From Spirosomataceae bacterium (GTDB taxonomy: Bacteria; Bacteroidota; Bacteroidia; Cytophagales; Spirosomataceae), in the NCBI GenBank assembly GCA_025455785.1, contig JALOLV010000002.1, positions 1 through 32,422 of the forward strand: DNA of 32,422 bases, in the 5' to 3' direction. A model generated the notes under the pieces. That model did not search any database and was not told the origin of the DNA. It saw only the letters and a program-made list of their open reading frames with translations. The translations under genes were made by a program, and so were the position numbers. Of the stretch, positions 8,835-19,300 are shown piece by piece. Each line of letters starts with the position of its first letter. Within the stretch, counting starts at the first letter, position 1.

Positions 8835-10219
8835 AAAAAACGATTTTATTGTTCCTTGTTTCATTCTCGGTTTGTTTTGGTCAAAAAAATAAATATTATC
8901 CGCTAAAAAACGAACAAAAAATCGTAAAAGGAATCAAACAAACGGCTGATGCTCAAACGCATTTAAACATCCAAGATTTTCGGCCCGACCCCAGCGGACA
9001 AACCGACAGCCGACCCGCTTTTTTGGCAGCTTTGAAACAATGCGAGGCTTCGGGTGGCTGTGTTTTGCAAGTTTCGGCGGGTAAATATCGGCTCGATGGA
9101 GCATTGCACCTGATTGATAATTTACACTTGGTACTCAAAAAAAATGTTATTTTGAGTTTTACGCCCGAAGCAAAATTTTATCTCCCAGCCGTAAAAGTGC
9201 GTTGGGAAGGCACCGTAGCGTGGAATTATTCACCCATGATTTATGCTTTCAAAAAGAAAAATATTACTATTTCGGGTGAAGGAATAATTGATGGAAACGG
9301 CTTGGAATGGAGTAAGAACTGGCGAAAATTACAGAAAGATGACCAAACAAAAATCCGTAAAATGGGCAATGATTTGGTGGATGAAAACCTCCGGATTTTT
9401 GCTAATGGCTACGCCGATACTAACAACGACGGCACGCCCGAAGGTGATGGAAAAGAGCATTTCCTAAGACCCAGTTTGGTACAACTCTTTGCCTGCGAAC
9501 AAGTCCGTTTTGAAGGCGTAACTTTCCAAAATTCACCATTCTGGACGTTGAATTTTCCGTTTTCTAATCATTTGGTATTCAGAGGATTAACTATCAAAGG
9601 TGGCCCACTCAACGATGACGGACTCGACCCCGACAGTAGTCAAGAGGTTTTGATTGAAGACTGCAACATTGATACCCACGACGACGCTATTTCAATCAAA
9701 GCAGGCAGAGACCAAGACGCTTGGAATCGCCCTAAAAGTAAGAATATTGTCATTCGGAATTGCCGCCTAAAATCACAGACTAATTCGTTCTGTATTGGTT
9801 CAGAAATGAGCGGAGGGGTCGAAGATGTCTTCGTCAGAGATTGTATTTTGGATGGTGCCGAATATGGCATAAATTTCAAAACTAATCTGGATAGAGGTGG
9901 TGAAGTGAAAAACGTGTTTCTGAAAAATCTAACCGTTGGCGAGGTCAAAAAGAGTCTATTCAATTTCACGATGGCGTATCATAGTTATCGTGGGGGGGAG
10001 TTCCCCACAAAATTTCATGATATTTACGCCCAGAATATCCATTGTGAAAAAGTCGGCGAAACTGCCATTGAGATTATCGGCGTAGAAAAATCAAAGGTAG
10101 AAAACGTATATTTAAGAAAAATTAGCGTAAAAAATGCTAAAAAAGCCGTTCAACTCGAACACACCCAAAATATCAGTTTTGAAAAAGTTTTTGTGAATGG
10201 CGATGCGTTGAAAAAATAA
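8831..10219 (+). CDS. Glycoside hydrolase family 28-like (polygalacturonase-like) exported protein
   Basis: Start chosen at ATG 8831 (MKKTILLFLVSFSVCFGQ signal) rather than the ORF-track start 8786; GH28-like motifs NDDGLDPDSS, HDDAISIKAG, FCIGSEMSGG and LDRGGEVKNV; ATGA overlap with the upstream stop codon. Confidence 0.9.
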   Translation: MKKTILLFLVSFSVCFGQKNKYYPLKNEQKIVKGIKQTADAQTHLNIQDFRPDPSGQTDSRPAFLAALKQCEASGGCVLQVSAGKYRLDGALHLIDNLHLVLKKNVILSFTPEAKFYLPAVKVRWEGTVAWNYSPMIYAFKKKNITISGEGIIDGNGLEWSKNWRKLQKDDQTKIRKMGNDLVDENLRIFANGYADTNNDGTPEGDGKEHFLRPSLVQLFACEQVRFEGVTFQNSPFWTLNFPFSNHLVFRGLTIKGGPLNDDGLDPDSSQEVLIEDCNIDTHDDAISIKAGRDQDAWNRPKSKNIVIRNCRLKSQTNSFCIGSEMSGGVEDVFVRDCILDGAEYGINFKTNLDRGGEVKNVFLKNLTVGEVKKSLFNFTMAYHSYRGGEFPTKFHDIYAQNIHCEKVGETAIEIIGVEKSKVENVYLRKISVKNAKKAVQLEHTQNISFEKVFVNGDALKK

Positions 10220-10247
10220 AAATTACATTTCTAAAATTCGTGTATTC

Positions 10248-11480
10248 GTGGCAAACAACTACATTTCCAGAAATCACTTTATTAAAACTTTGGCTTTAGG
10301 AAGTCTAAGTTTATCGGGTTTCAAAGTACATAATGCAGACGATGATTTGCCAGTTTGGCAATTTGAGAATTTGAGAAACCAAATTTCAGAAATTATTAAA
10401 ATTGATTCGATTGAACTTTGGAAAACGCAAGGGCAACTTTTGATGGTGGTACGTGCCAACGGCAAAGTGGGTGTTACCCAGTGCAATGACCGAATGCAAC
10501 ATTTAGTTTCGCTTTTGAAAGGGCTTGTTTTACCGCATTTTTTGGGTAAAGACGCCCGAGATTTACCTAATTTAGTAGATGATGCTTATCGCCTAAATTC
10601 AAACTATAAATACGCAGGAATGCCCCTATGGAACTGTATCGGCTCGGTCGAAATTGCGTGTTGGGATTTACTCGGAAAAATTTCGCAAAAGCCTGTTTAT
10701 CAATTACTTGGCAGACAAATACGTAGCGAATACGATGTTTACATTTCTGATTGGAGTAGAGATGGCGATGTAAATGAAATCGCTAACAATCTTTTGAAAA
10801 AAATGGAAGCGACTGGTTCAAGAGGGGTGAAGATTAAGGTTGGAGGCAGAATGAGTAATTCTAAAGAAAATACAGAACAAACCAAAAAATATATCCCGAC
10901 ATTACGAAAAATATTAGGTGATAAAACAACCATTTATGCCGATGCAAACGGTTCGTACTCAGTAAAAGAAGGTATCGAAACGGGTAGATTATTAGAAGAT
11001 TTTGGCGTAGAAATCTTTGAAGAACCTTGTAGTTTTGAAGACGAAGACGGCATGAGACAAGTAACCAAAGCCCTACAGAAAATCAAGCTGGCGGGTGGCG
11101 AACAGGATTCCAGTGTTTTTAGGTTTGAACGCCTCGCCCGCACCGACGTTTACGATATTCTTCAACCCGACTTGTACTACAACGGCGGAATCCTGCGGGC
11201 ATTACAAGTGGCTAAAATTGCCCAAAAGTATAGCAAATCCATTGCTCCACACACTCCCAAAGCCGACCCACTTATTGCACCTTTTTGGCAAGTGGCAGCA
11301 CTCACCCAAAATCTCTATGGTTTACAGGAATGTGTGTTCAATTTTAATGAAAAACCCAAAGATTGGTTTACTCCAGCCATCAAAATTATTAATGGAAAAA
11401 TGCCAATTCCGACCAGTGCGGGTTTGGGTATAGATTACGACCCAGTTATTTTTAAAAACGGACAACGCTGGGAAATTTAA
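10248..11480 (+). CDS. Second mandelate racemase/muconate lactonizing enzyme-like protein (enolase superfamily), probable N-terminal export signal
   Basis: GTG start; N-terminus MANNYISRNHFIKTLALGSLSLSGFKVHN; motifs KIKVGG, YADANGSY, FEEPCS, LAGGEQD, LQPDLYYNGG, APHTPKADP. Confidence 0.9.
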   Translation: MANNYISRNHFIKTLALGSLSLSGFKVHNADDDLPVWQFENLRNQISEIIKIDSIELWKTQGQLLMVVRANGKVGVTQCNDRMQHLVSLLKGLVLPHFLGKDARDLPNLVDDAYRLNSNYKYAGMPLWNCIGSVEIACWDLLGKISQKPVYQLLGRQIRSEYDVYISDWSRDGDVNEIANNLLKKMEATGSRGVKIKVGGRMSNSKENTEQTKKYIPTLRKILGDKTTIYADANGSYSVKEGIETGRLLEDFGVEIFEEPCSFEDEDGMRQVTKALQKIKLAGGEQDSSVFRFERLARTDVYDILQPDLYYNGGILRALQVAKIAQKYSKSIAPHTPKADPLIAPFWQVAALTQNLYGLQECVFNFNEKPKDWFTPAIKIINGKMPIPTSAGLGIDYDPVIFKNGQRWEI

Positions 11481-11493
11481 AATTACCTTTTCG

Positions 11494-12801
11494 ATGAAAA
11501 AACTACTTGCCAATCTTACATTTTGGGTACTAACTGCTATTACTCTTGGCATTATTCTCGGGCATTATTATCCCGAAATTGCCCTAAAAAAGATTCTTGA
11601 AGAGCCTATCAAGACGAGATTTTTGGGCCAAGAATTTGAAATTGGCTCTACTCTCAGCGAGTTTCTTGGCAAAACATTTATTAGTATTGTCAAGATTTTT
11701 ATCAATCCAATCATTTTTATAACAATTACCTTGGGGATTATCTCAATGGGCGACCTCAAAAAAGTAGGGAAAGTTGGGGCAAAAGCATTGCTTTATTTTG
11801 AAGTTGTTACCACTTTTGCTTTGCTTATTGGTGTTTTAGTTGCCAAAATCATTCGCCCCGGTGAGGGTGTTGTTACCCAAGCAATCAAACAAGGAGATAT
11901 TACAAAATTTACCCAAAAAGCCGAAGAATTTAGCTGGTTGAAATTCTTTCTTGATAATTCAACGCTACAAGTTTTGGCTCTGGCAATATTACTCGGCATT
12001 GCGTTGAGTAATTATTCGGGTAGAGAAAAGGTGATTGATTTCTTGCTGCCCATCTCAAAAAAAATCTTTTGGGCATTGCATAAAATCATGCTTTTGGCAC
12101 CTATCGGGGCTTTTGGAGGTATGGCTTTCACAATTGGCAAGTACGGCATTGCTACCATCATTCCGCTTATCAAACTCATGGCAACGGTTTATTGCACGAT
12201 GGCAATTTTTATCTTTGTGGTGCTTTGGTATATTCTTAAATATTACAGAATTAGCCTTTGGAAATACCTAAAATTCATCCGTGAAGAACTCCTGATTGTA
12301 CTCGGAACCTCCTCATCGGAAGCGGCATTGCCCAATTTAATGGAAAAATTAGAAAAAATGGGCTGCTCAAAATCGGTTGTTGGGTTGGTTGTGCCGGCAG
12401 GCTATTCATTTAATCTTGATGGTACCACCATTTACCTTTCGATGGCGGTTATTTTCTTAGCACAAGTTTTTGGGGTTGAGTTGAGTCTTTCGCAAATGGG
12501 TACAATCATCGGTATTTTGATGGTTACGAGCAAGGGTGCGGCTGGCGTAACGGGTAGCGGTTTCATTGTGTTGGCATCAACACTTACGGCCACCAAAGTC
12601 ATCCCTGTCGAGGGGCTTGCTCTACTTTTGGGAGTCGATAGGTTTATGTCTGAAGCACGTTCCATCACTAATTTTATTGGTAATGGCGTAGCTACCATCT
12701 GGATAGCCAATAATGAAAAAGAATTCGATAGAAAAAAGATGAATTACGCCTTCAATAATCTTGATGAAACCGAGGATATTTTTAAAGATAATTTGAGGTA
12801 A
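11494..12801 (+). CDS. Dicarboxylate/amino acid:cation symporter (DAACS/SLC1-like, GltP/DctA-like)
   Basis: Multiple TM segments and SLC1 signatures GTSSSEAALPNLMEKLEKMG, VPAGYSFNLDGTTIYLSMAVIFLAQ and GAAGVTGSGFIVLASTL. Confidence 0.95.
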   Translation: MKKLLANLTFWVLTAITLGIILGHYYPEIALKKILEEPIKTRFLGQEFEIGSTLSEFLGKTFISIVKIFINPIIFITITLGIISMGDLKKVGKVGAKALLYFEVVTTFALLIGVLVAKIIRPGEGVVTQAIKQGDITKFTQKAEEFSWLKFFLDNSTLQVLALAILLGIALSNYSGREKVIDFLLPISKKIFWALHKIMLLAPIGAFGGMAFTIGKYGIATIIPLIKLMATVYCTMAIFIFVVLWYILKYYRISLWKYLKFIREELLIVLGTSSSEAALPNLMEKLEKMGCSKSVVGLVVPAGYSFNLDGTTIYLSMAVIFLAQVFGVELSLSQMGTIIGILMVTSKGAAGVTGSGFIVLASTLTATKVIPVEGLALLLGVDRFMSEARSITNFIGNGVATIWIANNEKEFDRKKMNYAFNNLDETEDIFKDNLR

Positions 12802-12970
12802 ATACCCAAGTAAAAACACAGTATTTACCAGCTATTGCTCAATATACCATATAAAATGATATAACTCGCGACACACCATAAATCAGGCTTTGATAGTTTT
12901 GCTGTGCCACAGGTCTTTTGTTTGAGTTTTCTTAACGGAGAGGCTAAATCCATGACTTAATTTTGTAGTA

Positions 12971-15964
12971 TTAGACCAGTGCATCCCAAAGAATTTCGAC
13001 CGGATGAAGTGCCTTTCGGCCCGTTCCGTCGTGAATCTGGTGGCGACAGCTCGTACCCGGAGCAGCAATGATTACCTCTTCGGGTTGTTTTCTGACTGTC
13101 GGAAATAGCACCAACTCGCCAATCTTCATCGAGAGTTCATAATGTTCTTTTTCGTAGCCAAAAGACCCCGCCATACCGCAACATCCGCTCGGAATCATGT
13201 GTACATCATAATTACTCGGCAGCGAAAGTATCTTTTTGGTTGGCACAAGCGACCCCATCGCTTTTTGTTGGCAATGCCCGTGTAGTTTAATGAGTTTTTT
13301 CTCGCTCGTAAATTGTTCTTTTTTGATATTGCCTTTGTCAATCTCACGAGCCAAAAACTCATCAATCATCAAAGCGTTTTTTGCTAATTTTTTGGCGGCG
13401 TCTATCAAATCTTCACGAACCAATTCGGGGTATTCATCTCTGAATGTCAGAATAGCCGATGGCTCAATGCCAATCATCGGTATTTCATCGCTGATGACAT
13501 CCTTTAATAATTCCACGTTTTTATTGGCAATTTTGATGGCGTCTTTGAGCATCCCTTTTGAGAGATACGCCCTGCCCGACTCAACGTGTTCGGGGATAAT
13601 TACCTCATAACCTAATTTATTCAATAGATTCAGAGCCTTTTTTCCGATTTCTACATCGTTATAATTGGTAAACTCATCACAGAATAAATAAACAGGTTTT
13701 TTGTTTTTCGTTTCTTGTTTTTTATTTCTTGTTTCTTGATTTTCAGCGTACCATTTTTTTACTGTCGTGTTATGAAGCAGAGGCATCGTGCGGTCGGGGT
13801 GGAATCCTACAACCGAATTAGCGATTCGTCGGAGCGGAGCGGTATCAAAAACTAAATTGTAGGCCCACGGCACATACGAAGCAATGTTTGTCATCTTCGA
13901 GAAATTACCAATCAGCCAGCTACGTGTCGGCACCCCGTTAGTTTCGTAGTAATGCTGTAAAAACTCCATTTTGAGTTTGGCGACATCCACATTAGATGGG
14001 CATTCGGCCTTGCAACCTTTGCAAAGCAGGCACAAATCCATCACTTCTTTTACTTCTTTGCTATCCCAACGGTCGGGTTTATCGGAGCGAGTCAAAATCT
14101 CACGCAAGATATTGGCTCTGGCACGAGTGGTATCTTTTTCGTTGCGGGTTGCCATGTAGCTTGGGCACATCGTTCCGCCGCTCAATTCAGTCTTTCTACA
14201 ATCGCCCGAGCCATTGCATTGCTCGGCGTGTTGCAATACGTTTTGGTCCTGAAATCTAAAATACGTTTTGAATTCTGGCGTTTTCTGACCAGCTTCATAA
14301 CGCAAGAATTTATCCATCGGAGGCGTATCAACAATCTTATTTGGATTAAAGATTTGTTGAGGGTCCCAGACCTGTTTGAGTTCTTTGATTAATTCGTAAT
14401 TCTTTTCGCCGATTTGTTGGCGGATAAATTCACCACGCAGACGCCCATCGCCGTGTTCGCCCGAGAGTGAGCCTTTAAATTTCTTTACTAAAGTCGAAAT
14501 CTCCTCGGCTATCAACCTAAATTGACGATGCCCTTCTTCGGTTTTAAGATTGATGATTGGGCGGAGGTGCAACTCGCCCGAGCCTGCGTGAGCATAATGC
14601 ACACAAGACATTTTATTTTTATCCAGAATTTCGTTAAATTCTTTAATAAATTCGGGTAAATCTTCGACATCAACGGCGGTGTCTTCGATGACGGCAACGG
14701 CTTTTTCATCGCCCGGAAGGTTTGACAGAAGCCCTAAACCTGCCTTGCGGAGTGTCCAAATCTTCTTGGTGTCTTCGCCAAACAAAATCGGGAAGTGATA
14801 CCCCAAGCCAGCCGCCCGCATTTCGGCCTCCATTTGGGTGGCCAATTGCTCAACTTCTTCTTTAGAATCTCTCGAAAGCTCAACTACCAAAATGGCACCG
14901 GGGTCTCCCTGAACAAAAAAGCGGTTTTTCTTTTGCTCGATATTCTCTTTGGTACATTCCAAAATATAATTATCTATCAATTCTACCGCACTTGGGCTGT
15001 ATTTTAGGGCAATCAGGTTGGCACGCAGTGATTCTTCGACCGAATTGAAATGCACACAAACCAGACCTTGGTGTTTTGGCGGAAGTGTATTTACGTGCAA
15101 TTTGATTTCGGTGATAAACATCAAAGTACCCTCCGAACCCGCAATCAGCTTACAAAAATTGAACGCTCCGCCTGCTGCCACGCCCGAAAGCGGCGGCGTT
15201 TTGATGGTTTCTCGCCGGTCTTGAGGTGTAAACACCTCGGTTTCAAGCAATTCATCTATGGCATAACCCGTGTTTCGGCGTTCGATGCTCATCTTAGGAA
15301 ACTCACGACGAATCTCCTCTTGGGTTTCGGGCTTACTCAGTACATTATATATATGGCTATAAATTTTTGTTTCTAAACTGCTGGTTTCGGGCTTTTGATT
15401 TTTGATTTTCTCCTGAAACTCTTGAGTTGTTAAACTCTTAAACTCAACAGGGCTACCATCGCTCAAGAACCCTTTAACTTCGAGCAAATGGTTTCGGGTA
15501 GAGCCATAAACTACCGAATTTGAACCACACGAATTATTGCCGACCATGCCGCCAATCATGGCACGGTTTGCTGTGGAGGTTTCGGGACCAAAGAAAAGCC
15601 CATGTTCTCTCAGAAAAATATTTAACTCATCACGCACAACTCCGGGCTGTACTCTTACCCAGCGTTCTTCTGTGTTGAGTTCAAGAATTTTTGTGAATGT
15701 ACGAGATACATCTACCACAATACCATTACCCACAACCTGCCCAGCCAGCGATGTTCCGGCTGTTCGAGGAATCAGCGAGGTTTTATTTTCGGAAGCAAAC
15801 CGAATCAACTTTTTGATGTCATCCTCGTTTTTCGGAATCGCTACTGCCAATGGCATTTCTCTGTATGCAGAGGCATCGGTAGCATACAGAGTTCGCATTA
15901 TTTTATCGTAGTGTAACTCTCCTTCGAGCTGGCTTGCTAATTGGCTTAATTCGTTTTTGAGCAT
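12971..15964 (-). CDS. FAD-binding and Fe-S-binding oxidoreductase (GlcD/D-lactate dehydrogenase-like fusion)
   Basis: FAD_binding_4-like region (LIPRTAGTSLAGQVVGNGIVVDVSRTF, GNNSCGSNSVVYGSTRNH), FAD-oxidase C region (YAHAGSGELHLRPIINLKT, LSGEHGDGRLRGEF), ferredoxin motif CLLCKGCKAECP, C-terminal CCG motif SGCCGMAGSFGYEKEHY. Confidence 0.94.
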   Translation of the reverse strand: MLKNELSQLASQLEGELHYDKIMRTLYATDASAYREMPLAVAIPKNEDDIKKLIRFASENKTSLIPRTAGTSLAGQVVGNGIVVDVSRTFTKILELNTEERWVRVQPGVVRDELNIFLREHGLFFGPETSTANRAMIGGMVGNNSCGSNSVVYGSTRNHLLEVKGFLSDGSPVEFKSLTTQEFQEKIKNQKPETSSLETKIYSHIYNVLSKPETQEEIRREFPKMSIERRNTGYAIDELLETEVFTPQDRRETIKTPPLSGVAAGGAFNFCKLIAGSEGTLMFITEIKLHVNTLPPKHQGLVCVHFNSVEESLRANLIALKYSPSAVELIDNYILECTKENIEQKKNRFFVQGDPGAILVVELSRDSKEEVEQLATQMEAEMRAAGLGYHFPILFGEDTKKIWTLRKAGLGLLSNLPGDEKAVAVIEDTAVDVEDLPEFIKEFNEILDKNKMSCVHYAHAGSGELHLRPIINLKTEEGHRQFRLIAEEISTLVKKFKGSLSGEHGDGRLRGEFIRQQIGEKNYELIKELKQVWDPQQIFNPNKIVDTPPMDKFLRYEAGQKTPEFKTYFRFQDQNVLQHAEQCNGSGDCRKTELSGGTMCPSYMATRNEKDTTRARANILREILTRSDKPDRWDSKEVKEVMDLCLLCKGCKAECPSNVDVAKLKMEFLQHYYETNGVPTRSWLIGNFSKMTNIASYVPWAYNLVFDTAPLRRIANSVVGFHPDRTMPLLHNTTVKKWYAENQETRNKKQETKNKKPVYLFCDEFTNYNDVEIGKKALNLLNKLGYEVIIPEHVESGRAYLSKGMLKDAIKIANKNVELLKDVISDEIPMIGIEPSAILTFRDEYPELVREDLIDAAKKLAKNALMIDEFLAREIDKGNIKKEQFTSEKKLIKLHGHCQQKAMGSLVPTKKILSLPSNYDVHMIPSGCCGMAGSFGYEKEHYELSMKIGELVLFPTVRKQPEEVIIAAPGTSCRHQIHDGTGRKALHPVEILWDALV

Positions 15965-16036
15965 TTTCTTTGGTTATTGAATTTTTCAAAGAATCAATAA
16001 AAAACCGTTCTTTAGATTCAAAATATTAGAATAGTG

Positions 16037-16044
16037 CAAATATA
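16037..16044 (-). promoter_or_regulatory. Candidate Bacteroidetes -7 element for the FAD/Fe-S gene
   Basis: Minus strand reads TATATTTG, matching TAnnTTTG, ~73 nt upstream of the gene start; no convincing -33 TTTG at the proper spacing. Confidence 0.3.
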
Positions 16045-16204
16045 CGATTTCAAAATTTGTATTTGAGTATAAATTCCTAAATTGAATATTAGTTTTTCAA
16101 TATTTTTTCGGTCTCTGATACCTGTAAAAACAAATATTATATTGTTTTTGTACAATCTACAAGAATTGAAATTTTTAAGAATTTATAATTTTTGGTGTTA
16201 TTTT

Positions 16205-16237
16205 TTTGGACTTTAAGTATTTCTTTTTGTAGTTTTG
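16205..16237 (+). promoter_or_regulatory. Bacteroidetes-type housekeeping promoter for susC/susD
   Basis: TTTG at 16205-16208, 21-nt spacer, TAGTTTTG (TAnnTTTG) at 16230-16237; lies in the 424-nt divergent intergenic region upstream of susC. Confidence 0.6.
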
Positions 16238-16388
16238 AGGGTTCATTGCTCAATTAATGCAACATTTTCTTTGCAGACTTCAAAAACAATTTATTAAAAC
16301 AAATTGTATAATGCCGAGTAAACCTTAAAATGTTGAATATTATGAAGCAAAAAAACTGTTTAATTTTTTAACTCTTTAATTACAACCT

Positions 16389-19300
16389 ATGATGAATCAG
16401 TACTTCCAAGGAGGTCGTTCCTTAGGACGACTATTTGCGGGCGTGAAGTCTATCAAGCAGGGCTTCGCAATTGCTGTTCTACTCTTTACATCACTTTCTG
16501 TGATGGCTCAAGACATAACAGTTTCTGGTACGGTAAAAGGCTCTGACGGGTCAGGCTTACCGGGCGTAAACGTTCAAGTAAAAGGCACATCTAAAGGTAC
16601 ACAGACCGATATAAACGGTAAGTACACTTTGTCGGGTGTATCAAAAAATGCAACGCTTCAGTTTAGTTTCGTTGGTTTAAACTCACAAGAGGTTGCCATT
16701 GGCAATCGTAGTGTAGTAGATGTTGTAATGACAGACGATACTAAGGTTCTTGAAGAAGTTGTAGTTGTTGGTTATGGTACAGTAAAGAAAAAAGATGCAA
16801 CGGGTGCGGTTAATGCCATCGGTGCAAAAGATTTCCAGAAAGGTATTGTAACATCACCTGAACAATTAATGCAAGGACGTGTAGCGGGTGTACAAATCAC
16901 ACAAAACTCAGGTGAGCCGGGTGGTGGTATCAACGTACGTATCCGTGGAACATCTTCGGTATTTGGTGGTAACAACCCACTCTTTGTTATTGACGGTGTA
17001 CCTTTGAGCGGTGATAACGTTTCGGGTGATGGCCAGACAAGCGGTATCGGTCGCCAACCAGCAAGAAACCCATTAAACTTCTTGAACCCAGATGATATCG
17101 CAAGTATCGACATCTTGAAAGATGCTTCGGCAACTGCAATCTACGGTTCACGTGGTGCAAATGGTGTTGTTTTGATTACTACTAAAAAAGGTAAGGGCAA
17201 AGGCGTTCTTGATTATGGGTATTCACTTGGTGCAAGTACAATCACTAAAAAATACGACTTATTGAGTGCGGCTGAATACGTAGCTGCTGGTGGTCAAAAC
17301 AAAGGTAGCTCAAACGATTGGCAAGATGAATTGTTCAGAACTGGCTATACAAACCAACATAATCTTTCTTATGGTGGTGGCGACAATAGCGGTAATTATC
17401 GTTTTTCATTAGGATATTTAGGGCAGCAGGGTATCATCTTGAACTCTGATATTAAGCGTTACAGCGTTGGTTTCAATGGTTCTAAGAAATTTATCAATGA
17501 TAAATTGGTGATTTCGAGCAACATCAATATGGCCAACACACTTGATAGCGGTATTCCAATTTCTGAAAACTCTGGTTTTGAGGGCGATTTGTTAGGTAGT
17601 ATCTTGAAATTCAACCCAACAAACCCTAAAACAAATGCAGACGGTACTTTCTTCCAACCCGGCAACACAGAGCCTAACCCGTTGGCGTTTGTAAATCTTT
17701 CGAGAGATAACACAAACACTTTGCGTGCATTAGGTAATATCAATGCTGAGTTAGAAATCGTTCAAGGTCTTAAATTTAAGACAGTTCTTGGTTTTGATAG
17801 GTCATTATCTTCAAGAAAATCAGCTTACTCTCCAGACCTTGTAGTAACAGGTATTGACAAAATTGGACGTGTTTATATCAGAGATATTGAAACCGACAAC
17901 AGATTGTGGGAGAACTACTTTACCTACGACAAAGAGTTTGGTAACGTAACTTTCAATGGTTTGTTAGGTTATTCTTATCAGAGCTTCGACCGTTTCTCTA
18001 AGAATATTGGTGCGGCAAACTTCCGTGTTAATGACTTAGATTTGATGATTAACAACATCGCTTCTGCCAATGGTGGTAAATTCGGTAGCAATGTTATCAA
18101 CAACTCAAGCTCTGAAAAAGACGAATTACAGTCTTATTTTACTCGTGTAAATTTAGGTTTCTCGAATAAGTACTTATTGACTGCAACTCTTCGTGTGGAT
18201 GGTTCTACCAAATTCGGTGGTAACAACAAATATGGTTATTTCCCATCATTTGCTGGTAAATGGAAACTTATCGAAGAGAGCTTTGTACCAAAAGAAATCT
18301 TCTCTGACTTAGCATTACGTGTTGGTTATGGTGTTACTGGTAACCAAGCAATTCCTCACAACCTCTACGACAGACGTGATAGATACAGCGATTGGTTTAG
18401 TAACCAAGGTGCCGATAATATCGAAGGTGGTGGTTTGAATGCAGTGGCTTACAACAACCCTAACTTGAAATGGGAAACAACATCTAACTTGAACATTGGT
18501 TTAGATTTCGCTATCTTGAAAAATAGATTGTCTGGTAATATTGAGTATTATAGAAGAAATACTAAAGATTTATTATTCTTGGTTGTATCTGCTCAGCCAG
18601 CTCCAACCCCATTCAGATGGTCTAACTTAGATACTGATATCCAAAACAGTGGGGTCGAAATCGGCTTGACTGGTTCGGTGATTGATGGTAAAGATTTTGG
18701 TTGGGAAGTTGTTGCAAACGCAGCCTTCAACAAAAACATCGTTAAAAACCTTAAAGGTGTTTATGATACAGGCGAAATCAACGGTCAAGGTTTGACAGGT
18801 GCATTTGCTCAACGTATTGCACAAGGACAACCATTGTTCTCATTCTTCCTTCGTGAGTTTGGTGGATTTGATGAGGCTGGAAACTCAATTTATCCATCTG
18901 GCGACTTCCAGCAATTTGTTGGAGCGAGTCCACTTCCGACAGTTACGGGTGGTTTGACAAACAATCTACGTTACAAAAACTTTGATTTGAGTTTATTCTT
19001 CAACGGAGTATTCGGTAACTACATTTACTCAAACACTGCTAACGCATTCTTTACCAAAGGTTCGTTTGCTAACGGTCGTAACGTAACAAAAGATGTTGTA
19101 TCTCTCAAAGAAGGTCCATTGAACGCACCAGAGGTTTCTACTCGTTTCTTAGAAAAAGGTGATTTTGTACGTTTACAAAACCTTAACTTAGGTTATAGAG
19201 TACCAATGAAGAGCAAAGTATTCTCTAATTTGAAACTCTTTGTAACTGGTCAAAACCTCCTCACATTCACAAAGTATAGTGGTCAAGACCCAGAAGTTAG

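Noticed and set aside
12797-12829. Hairpin GGTAAATAC/GTATTTACC after the DAACS symporter gene
   Set aside because: 9-bp AU-rich stem with 15-nt loop, overlapping the stop codon and lacking a T tract; not a convincing terminator.
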